64,000 nt of DNA from Thozetella sp. PMI_491. Taxonomy: Eukaryota > Ascomycota > Sordariomycetes > Chaetosphaeriales > Chaetosphaeriaceae. The notes under the pieces were generated by a model, which ran no database searches, was not told the origin of the DNA, and saw nothing but the letters and a program-made list of their open reading frames with translations. The stretch covers positions 78,942 to 142,941 of the forward strand of contig MU270081.1 in the NCBI GenBank assembly GCA_021432635.1, in the 5' to 3' direction. The translations under genes and the position numbers were made by a program. Positions within the stretch are counted from its first letter, which is position 1; each line of letters starts with the position of its first letter. Shown piece after piece: positions 55,502 through 64,000 of this stretch.

Positions 55502-58500
55502 ATGGCAGCCACAACTATGGACGTCTCGGCACTCGTCGCGCAAATGCACGAGACGCTGTCCACCATCCACAACACCCTCGCCTCCCTCGACACCAAGCAC
55601 CATGACACGCGCCTGGATGAGCTCGAGCTACAGCGCGACAGCGCTGTCCAGGCCCTGCTGGGTGCCTTCTCAGCCGAGACTGAGTCTCTGGGCAAGAAGC
55701 GCGAGACGGAGCGCGCCGAGATTGCAGAGCGCCGAAGGCAGGAAGACGAGGAGCGCGAGAGGAAACGAAGACAGGAGGACGACGAGCTCGCTGAGAGAGA
55801 CCGCAAGGAAGACGAGGAGCGCACTGGCCGCCTAGATGGCGACACCCGAGCTGTCGAAGAAGATGCCGACGGCCAGATGAGTAAAGTAGAAGAGGAGGCC
55901 GAAAAGGTCATTACAGAAGGAAGACAGAAGCTCGCGGAGCTTGAGGCGAAGCGCCAAGTAAGCCGGCCAATGGGCTAGATGTTCGCTCGTAGCCACAATA
56001 CTGACTCGGACGCCTGTAGGAAATCAACCGGCTCATCGACGAACAGCTCAAGATACCCCTCCCGACAGCGCCCACTCGCCCGCGGAGAGGCACGCGGGCT
56101 GCGCCGCCGATGGTAGCAGCAGAAAGTAAGCCACAACAGCTAAATAGGGCTGAAGAAGATCCAGTCGGTAACCTTGGTGTCAAGGCTCTTAAACAAAATG
56201 ACACGCCACAACCCGACCAATCCTCCCGGGAAGTGGCCCCCGCGGCTCCGGGCGGAGAGACGACGGAGGCTTCGGTTCCGCCCGCTGAGCTTACCAATGG
56301 AGCTCACGAACCGAAGCCCCAGCAAGAGGAGGTCCCTCCGGCCGAGCACGAGCCGGCTCCGAGCTCTGAGCCTGCAGCAGTAGAAGAGAAGGCGGACGAA
56401 GTTGATCCACCCTTCGAGCCTCGAAACCTAGACGAAGAGGTCCACCAACTGACGACGAATGCGGAGACTGCCAACGAGGCGCCCGCTCCAGAAAAGGAAG
56501 ACGTAGAAGTTCAAGACGAGTCGGCTCACCATGACGAGGCCGAGAGCAGCCCCGCCGATCTCGCTCAGGATGCGGTGCCATCCCCACAAGAACCGACACT
56601 GCCCGAAGAGGAAGAGGTTGAGATTCAGCCCCGGAATCTCGGCCTGGAGGACAAACCAAGTGCTGAGCTAGTTGAGCCAGAAGAGGAGGCTGAGATTCAA
56701 TCTCGAAACCTCGACTTGGAGGCAAAACCAAGCTCCGAGCCACCTCAATCGGAGGAGGAGGTCGAGATTCAGCCCCGTAATCTCGACCCGGAAGATGAGC
56801 CAAGTGCTGAGCCACCTCAACCAGAAGAAGTCGAGATTCAACCTCGGAATCTTAACCTAGAAGAGAAACCAAGTGCGGAGCCATCTCAGCCCGAGGAGGA
56901 GGTAGATGTCCAGCTTCGGAGCCTTGATTTGGAGGCCAAACCAAGCTCTGAGGCACAAGCCCCAGAGTTGACAGAAGAAGAGCTTGCCGAATTCATGGCC
57001 CGAGATCTCGACGCAGAGAGGAAATCGCTTAACGAAGCACCGCAAGCAGAATCGAAGCCTTCCCCGGAAACCACAACACCACCCCGCTCCCTCTTCGGTT
57101 CGTGGGGCCGGACAATGAGGAGCCTCGTCGGTGGACGACCGGGCTCCAGCGGACGACCAAGCTCTAGTGGCTCTAACGGCTCGCAAGAAAAGGACCAAGG
57201 GCACTCGCGCAAGCAGTCCATGCCGGGTGCGTTCACCAGCGAAGATCCTACCCCCACGCCGACGCCGACGCCGAGCGAGGCCAATGTCCCAGTTTCTGAG
57301 CCACTTGATATCACACAACCACCTGGGGCTGTCGAAGCGACGCCTGAGGAGGGCCAACGGAACGGGGCCGCCACACCAACTGCTAATGAGCCGTCAGAGC
57401 CGATCGCGGCCCCCGAGCCTCCAACGTATGCTGAAGAACCCATAGCAGCCTCCAAGCTATCAGAGCCTGCTGAAGTGCCCGTTGCAGCTCTGGAGCCATT
57501 AGGGCCTATCGATGAGGTCGCCGAAGCTCCAGAGCCACCAGCACCTGTCGAAGAACCGGTCGCAGCCCCCGAGATATCAGACCCCGTGGAAGCATCTGCA
57601 GCCGTCCCCGAGCCATCAGAACATGTTGAAGAACTCGTCGCAGTCCCTGATTCATCGGAGCTTGCTGAAGAAAGTGTTGAAGCTCCGGAGTCATCAGAAC
57701 TAGTTGAAGAATCTGCCGCGGCTTTAGAGCCAACAGAGTCTGTCCCAGAACCTGCAGAGCCTGCTGCAGTTCCAGAGCCAATGGAGCCTGTCGAAGAACC
57801 TGTAGCATCCACCAAGTCATCAGAGCCTGCGGAAGAACTCGCAGTGGTCCCAGAGCCATCGAAGTCTGTCGAAGAACCCATTGTGTCTCCAGAGTCACTG
57901 GCGCTTGTTGAAGAATCCGTTGCAACCCTGGACCCATCGGAGCCGGCTCAAGAGTCTACTGCAACCCTAGAGCCATCAGCCCCTGACGCAGAACCTGTAG
58001 TGGTCCCTGAGACATCAGAGTCTATCGAAGAGCCTGTTGCAGCCCCTAGGCCACTAGAGCTTGTCGAAGAATCTGTCATAGCTCCTGAACCCTCGGAAGC
58101 TATCGAGGAAGTTGCTGCCGACGACGCCCGGCATACCGAGCCGGGCATTGACAAGCCTATAAAAGAGGTTGGCGAGGACGAATCAGCTCCAGTCATCCAC
58201 CCGGATGATACAAATGAGTTACCAGAGCCCGATACTACGCAGGAGGCGGCCCAAGATGCATCAACCGAGCCTGAGCCTGAGACGCCAGTTGAGCAGCTAG
58301 AGGGGGAGAACAAAGACGTCACCTTGCCACAAGAAGAAACAACATCCAATGAAGTTCCTGCAGAGAGCACACGCGAGGTAGAAAAGGCGGATATGGCTCA
58401 GAGTGCGTCACCCTCAGTGGAAGAACCATTGACCCATGTCAAGGATGGTTCGACGGCTGATGATGTTTACGAGCCTGAGGTAGCCGCTTTGGAGCAGCCA

Positions 58501-61500
58501 GGAGAAGAGGATGACCACGTGGATAGTGCACCTCAAGAGTCAAAAGCCGAAGCCGTCGAGGATCCCATCTCGGGCCTAACTGTAGAGGCTGACGATACGA
58601 TCGCAGAGGAAGCATCCCCTGTGCCAGAACCTCCGATCGAGGCTTCACTCCCAGTTGCCGAGGCTGTAGAGGCCACAGTGGAAGCCTCGGATCCAGCTGG
58701 CTTGGCAGAAGAGCTGTTAACTAAGGACCAAGACGAATCTACTCTCCAGGTACCCGACTGCGAGCAACTAGAGGCTTCTAGTCCGCAGGCAATCCCTGGA
58801 ACTATGACGCACGGCATCGACGACGAAACTCAGGACTCGCCAGTGGCCATCCCCGGAACCATGACGCATGCTGTTGAGCCTTCCACGGACCCCGAGGAAC
58901 CACCTCACGATCTCGAAAGTCCTCACGACTCATCCGCTCTCCAGCCCGATGCTGAGACCCGTGCCGTCTTGGAAGCGACGAGCAGTGACCAAGGTGCTTC
59001 CGAGGCTGCCCAAGAGGAACTGCCTGCAGCCCTCCAACACGAGACCTTGGAGACTATCGCGGAGGCGGCACCGGCGCTAGCGCCAGAAGTAATCTTAGCC
59101 GAGCCCCCGACTTCAGATTCAACGACTGAAGATGCATCACATGAGCCTGCGGCTGAGCAGGAATCTCACAAAGATCTGCCCCATCCTAGCGATAGACCCG
59201 CTGAGGACGCACTCGCAGTGGATGGCTCTGTACACCAAGATGCAATTCCCGAGGAAGCCACGCCAGCTGCCGAGACACTAGATTATCAAGCCAGCGCTGA
59301 TATCTCCAGCAGTGAACCTTCTGCGGAAGAAACTTCCGTTGTAGAGGCCATTCCAGTCATGGACGCTCCAGTTGTCGAGTCTTCGTCGCCAGAAACTGTT
59401 GTTGAGGAAGATGCCCAAACCGTGGAGACTCCAGTCGTAGACGACCCAGTCCACGAAACTCCTTCGTCACCAACAGTTCCGGCCGAGCGAGAATCCCCTC
59501 TTGTGGAGACTACTCCGGTCATGGACGCACCCGTCGAGCGGGAAGCTTCCCTTGAACAAGACGCTCCTACTGTGGAACATGCTTCCCTCATTGAGGAAGC
59601 TCCTATTGAAAGCCCAATTGAGGCTATTCCCGCTGCTGATGCTTCAGTTCCTGTTGAATCCCCAATTATGGACCCCTCAGTTGATGATATCACGGCTAGA
59701 GGTGCCCCAGCTGTCGAAGCCAAAGTTGAAGCTCTTGTCGAAGATGTTTCGGCCGCTACGGATACTATAGCCGCGGATACCCCGGCTGTTCACACACCGG
59801 TTGAGGGTACTCTTGCCACGGAAATTACTCCCCTCATAGAAGACACTCCAGCCGCAGAAGATATTCCGGCAGCGGGGAACGCTCTCGCCGCAGCCGGTCC
59901 AGACTCTGACGCCCCGATTACTGAGGATATCCCAGTTGCAGAAGATACACTTGTCGCGGATGCCCCGTCTGCCGAAGCTCCGTCACTAGACGCACCGGTA
60001 GAACAGGACACCCGCCCGGAGCCTGCCTCAGTTACCAACGAAACACTAACTTCAGGTGCCCAAGTCGCGGATGAGACAGTCGTCGAGGATCCAGTCAGAA
60101 CAGATTCTTCAGACGCGGAAGCCACTGTTGCACAAGATACAACAATTATGGATGGCCCCGCTCCAGTAGTTAAGACCCCAGGCATCGAGACTTCGGTTTC
60201 CGAGGATATTCCAGCCGCCGGTGGCCTAGTTGGTGATGCTCCATCGGCCGCCGCTGGGTTTACTGAGGATATTCCGGTTGTCGACACTCCGGTGGACGAT
60301 AGCTTAGCAGTCGAGACCCCTGCGACTGAGGATCCTCCAGTCGTCGATAATCCGGACGCCGATACTTCCATTTCTGAGGATATCCCCGTTGACGAAGCTC
60401 CATCCGTTGAGGCCCCAGTAGTCAAGTCTTCCGTTTCCAACGATGTTCCGGTTGACGAGGCTCCAATGACTAAGGCTCGCGCTGACGATGCCACGGTCGT
60501 TGATACCCCTCTCGTCGAAACCCCTGCAGTAGATGCTTCGGTTTCTGAGGGTGTTCCGGTTGTCAATACTCCAGCTGTCGAAGCTCCAGCTGGCGAGGCT
60601 CCAGTTGTTGAGGCTCCATCAGCCAACACTTCGATTTCCGGGGATGTTTCGGTTGTTGAGGCTACAACAGCTGATGTTCCTGCTGGTGATACTCCTGCCG
60701 CCGATATCCCTGTTGTCGAGACGCCAGCGCTGGGGATTCCAGTGGCCGACACTCCAGCTGTTGAGGCTTCACTCGCTGATACTCCAGCAGCAGTCGACGC
60801 TCCCCCATTGCTGGAAGCCGAGTCAGGCCATGATGGCCATCAGGGCGAGCTGGAATCCGAAGCAGTCCGAACTGAAGAAACCGTGCACACCGCTGCCGAG
60901 ACACTGGACACTCCAGACGCCAGCCACGAAGAAAGTTCTACGTCCGTCGAGACACATAAGCATATCTCACCGGAGGGCGAACTCGATCAACCACATGAGC
61001 CGCGACGGGAAGGCGGTGCCGATGAGGTAGAAGTTAATGTTGATAAAGTCTCTGCAGCTGAAACAACTACTACCCACGCCGATGGTGCAGCCCAAGCTGC
61101 GGCCATCATCGACGGTCCTTCGCAAGGGGAATCCTCTAAAGAGAGGATAGAGGAGAGTCACGGCCCAAGTCTTCAGGGTCCGAGCGCAGAGGCACCTGCT
61201 GAGCCCCAAGAGCCGCGGGAGCCGGAGAGTCGCTCTACAGAGTCAGTATCGCTGCCAAACATTGAAAATGCCTCTACTGAGCATGACAGCATCTCAAAGA
61301 ACTCCGAAGGTGAGCCGGGGCTTGACCCCCCCGCCTCCGAGCCCACCGAGACCAGCCATGGTCAGGGTGAGGTTGAACCCGAGCACGGCATTGAAGCTGG
61401 GCATGAGCCTAGCAGAGTCTCCCAAGAAGACTCCCACGGGGGCGGATACAGTCCCGAGGAGAACCAACATTCGGCCCTCGACGAAGGTTCCTCGCAGCAT

Positions 61501-63852
61501 GGCGGAAGTGAACACATCCAAGTCCCAGGGCGCACCCACGAAGACATCGCCCGTGAAAACATGGAGCATGTTCGAGTGGACGCGGAGCTGGGGCAGATAA
61601 ACGAGAGCCAGATGAATGAAGACCGCTATGGTGAAGGTAACTGGCAACAAGACTATTCTCAGCAATACCCTGCGCAGGCCTACTACCAAGGATACGAATA
61701 CCAGGAGCAGGCGGGAGGATACCAAGATGACGTCTCACGTGCAGTCCAGCCAGAGATCGAGCCTTACAACGTCCATGATTACTATTCGGGCCAATCTCAC
61801 GCCCAACCAGCCTATTCTGAACCGGTGAACTCATATGCGGAACCAACCTACGCCCAACCGGCCAACGCTTACGTGGAACCGGCATACGCAGAACCGGCCT
61901 ACGGCTACGGATACGCATATGGGGATTCAGCCTACCAGGAATCTTCCAACGAAGTCCCATCGTCAGCTGAGGACATAGGCCAGCCTCCACAGCATGATGA
62001 TCCCCGCGAGGCTACCACCTATGACCCCAGTGGACTCACTCTTCAGAATGACCAAGGGGCCGCCGAAACTTCCGAGGTCGTGTCGAACATCCCGGACGAG
62101 AAGTCTCATTACAACTCAAGCGACTACAATTCCGATCGGGTTGACGTTCCAACACCGTATAGTCAAGCCGGCATGTCTGTGATCGAGCCTGAGCAAAATC
62201 CGTACGCAGCAAGCTCGCCGCTGCATACTTTTCGAGCCCATGGGGACACTTCTTACGAGACACCACTGGAGCACGGAGGTGGAGTTCATGTGATGGACGA
62301 CGGCCAGGGATCGGTCTCTCCGGAACCTTTCACGGAGCACTTGGACCCCCTAGATTATCACACCGATAGCGATTCGCAGCAGTTCGTAACGCCCTTGGCC
62401 TCTGCGGGATTCCCGACAACTCCGCTCCATCAAAGCCATAGCAATCTCGCTGACGAGCTGAGCCAGGCAGACGAAGATCACTTCGGCCAAGATGACGCGT
62501 CATCTGGCTATGAGCTAGAGGATGAACATACGACCACCGTTCATGGCGCTGACGAATTGTTCAATGACGATAGCAATAGCGATGAATCTACTGAGGGGTT
62601 TGACTACGATGAGGGACCGGGAGATGAAGAACACGATGACCTGCCCCAGGAGCACGAGGAGCACGAGGAGCACGAGGACGACGCCCAGCGAGATCCACAC
62701 GATCAAATCGCGGAACAAATCGTCGAGCTTCCCCCAGTGGATAATGACGACCCAAAGACTGCAGTGCCTGCCATGGAGCCTCAAGAGCCCTTGCGCCAAG
62801 ATCCCAAGCAGGACAAGGTCGAGGAGGAGCTTGAAGAAGTACCCGACGTGTCGCATCACGAATCGCAGAGCACCCCGTCTCTGAAGCCAGCTCAAATCCC
62901 ATCGACACCAGAGGTGAGCCCTCTAGTGCTACGGCATGAGACACCCTCCTCGGCGACAAATCGTGGCCTCGCGGCCAGCAGGCACAACCCGCAGCGACCA
63001 CAGACACCACCTTCACAGCAACATCCCGAGGCGCTGGTGGGCTTCGATCCTGATAACTTCCTTCCTCGCGACGTAACTAACGTTTCGTGGCACGCGCGGA
63101 ACGACTCGATTCCCCAATCCATGATGAGCGAAAGCACGCTGTCGTCTGCGCCATCCTCGCCAATCCACTCATCTCTGCCCGTCGATAACCACGAGCCTGT
63201 CATCCGAGACAGCTGGTCTGCCCCCGTTCACGGGTTCAATGGGATCAACGATGTGCCAGGGAGGCCAAGAACCGATTCGCAAGCGGCAGAGTACGATCCT
63301 TTCAAGTTCGATCGCAGGCCTTCCCAGAACAACGTAGCCCAGCTTTGGCAGCGCAGGGAATCTCTCTCTAAGCGATCGGGAGCAGCTGACGCTGGCATAG
63401 CCACCAAGGAGTCCAGTCACGAGAGTTCCCCTGGCAGCAGCCAACGCCAGGCCCCGCAAAACAGTTCGGCCAGCTCGACTGGCTCGCCCGGAAGTGTCTT
63501 CCAGCGCATGCGCAACATTTTTGAGAACCCGCATGCCAACCCTAGCATGAATCGCCGTGATGGTGCGCCGCCGGCTCACTTCTCCGGCGGCGGTCCGGAC
63601 GGCGCGTCCTGGTCTGGTAAGGGCAGCCCTGTCCGCTCGCGACCGGTCAGTGGGATCTTCTACCCGGTCCGGAAAGGGCCTGTCGCACCGAGCCCCACGC
63701 GGGACTCGATCACGACAGGTCTACGACCGAGCCTCCGGCCCAGCCTGGCCGAGGACCGCGGGTATGATCATCCCGATGATCGCCTCGGCGGCTACCTGAA
63801 CGAGGCCGAGGACGACATCGACGAGCGAAGCGCCTTACTCTCAGCACATTGA
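55502..63852 (+). CDS. very large acidic repeat protein with N-terminal coiled coil
   Basis: Exons 55502-55957 and 56020-63852, joined across a 62-nt intron in phase 0, give 2762 aa. Residues about 1-175 form a charged coiled coil (RRQEDEERERKRRQEDDE, EEEAEKVITEGRQKLAELEAKRQ) ending in a basic PTRPRRGTRAAPP. Then come repeat blocks: six or so units of VEIQPRNLDLEDKPSAEP at about 374-508, dozens of EEPVAAPEPSEP-like units at about 630-870, APVVEAP/SEDIPVV-like units at about 1280-1770, and a Tyr-rich AEPAYAQPA block near 2080-2140. The C-terminal 300 residues are more complex (SVFQRMRNIFENPH, SGIFYPVRKGP) and end DERSALLSAH. There is no signal peptide. It resembles large disordered fungal proteins sometimes labelled involucrin-repeat; leashin or septal-pore-associated scaffolds are similar in style, but identity is unproven. 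Confidence 0.8.
56617..57025 (+). repeat. coding repeat, IQPRNLDLE units
   Basis: About six imperfect units of 22-30 codons within the giant protein, each with an EV(E/D)IQ-(P/S)RNL-(D/G)LE core and a K(P/L)S(A/S)E tail. The final units drift to QLRSLDLE and MARDLDAE. Confidence 0.8.
57385..58115 (+). repeat. coding repeat, EEPVAAPEPSEP-like units
   Basis: Tandem imperfect units of about 15-17 codons giving Glu-Glu-Pro-Val, Ala, Pro-Glu and Ser-Glu-Pro-Val. The periodicity also creates a long open frame on the opposite strand, which is not a gene. Confidence 0.8.
59330..60800 (+). repeat. coding repeat, Val-Pro-Ala-Asp units (APVVEAP, SEDIPVV)
   Basis: Long array of degenerate 7-13-codon units such as DTPAVD, EAPVVE and SEDIPVV in the giant protein. 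A long antisense open frame here is a by-product of the periodicity. Confidence 0.75.
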
Positions 63853-64000
63853 CGGGATGAAGGCGGGAGGAGGGGAAAGGACAGGGAGGATAGGAAGGGT
63901 AAGCGGGTGAGCGACGATTCTGTCCGCACGCTTGTCGCCTCCGAAGGCACCGGAGATGCAGTAGATGAGCGCAAGACAGATGATACTGCATCACGGAGAC
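63853..64000. other. 3' flank of the giant repeat gene to window end
   Basis: The frame directly after the TGA stop stays open to the window edge (49 codons) with a charged composition (GKDREDRKGKRVSDDSVRT). Either 3' untranslated DNA, or part of an extension or another gene beyond the window. Confidence 0.35.

Noticed and set aside
56886-57881. 331-codon antisense open frame rich in Ser/Gly/Thr
   Set aside because: Produced by the periodic EEPVAAPEP coding repeats on the other strand; no independent start context or domain.
59790-60752. 320-codon antisense open frame
   Set aside because: By-product of the Val/Pro/Ala/Asp repeat array of the giant protein.

Overview
The window is nuclear DNA from a filamentous ascomycete (Pezizomycotina, probably a sordariomycete). 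The basis is: short spliceosomal introns (about 50-90 nt) with GTAAGN/GTGAGT donors and CTAAC-like branch points, a Zn2Cys6 regulator, a killer-toxin-type class V chitinase, a secreted DUF7136 protein, a fungal OM14-type outer-membrane protein, GC-rich genes separated by AT-richer gene-poor DNA, and one assembly gap of 85 N (23959-24043). Species was not determined. All exon structures were derived by hand from reading frames and splice signals. No alignment was run.

Region by region: 1-1145 looks like a decayed LTR retroelement. 1751-3580 is a complete five-exon cytochrome P450 with one GC-AG intron. 4970-5719 is a dienelactone hydrolase. 8109-9507 is a PLP enzyme resembling hercynylcysteine sulfoxide lyase (ergothioneine), convergent with an archaemetzincin (9597-10907). 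11515-18514 is a compact housekeeping block: the SNARE BOS1, thiamine pyrophosphokinase, an unknown disordered protein with repeated PW motifs, the mitochondrial import oxidoreductase MIA40, and an OM14-like outer-membrane protein. 19453-20630 is a Myb/SANT-like DNA-binding protein. 20631-26633 is a 6 kb gene-poor stretch with a 19-bp tandem repeat and the gap.

26634-36657 holds a secreted pepsin-like aspartic protease, an acyl-CoA dehydrogenase, a Zn2Cys6 regulator, a broken zinc-type alcohol dehydrogenase, and a tyrosinase with one doubtful splice junction. 36847-45506 is a chitin-related neighbourhood: a 1372-aa chitinase with two LysM domains, a hevein domain and a GH18 domain; a secreted DUF7136 protein; and a LysM protein with a string of hevein modules whose introns all fall at the same module position. 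46614-47339 encodes a glycine-zipper protein with PQY and HG repeats.

47340-52259 and 53317-55501 are gene-poor and flank an unrecognised 330-aa secreted/membrane protein (52260-53316). 55502-63852 is a very large (2762 aa) acidic repeat protein with an N-terminal coiled coil.

The most interesting observations are the chitin-binding cluster with exon-per-module hevein duplication, a start codon assembled by splicing in the OM14-like gene, a start-codon-only coding exon in BOS1, the PW-motif protein, and the giant repeat protein. No wholly new multi-gene system could be proved from sequence alone.
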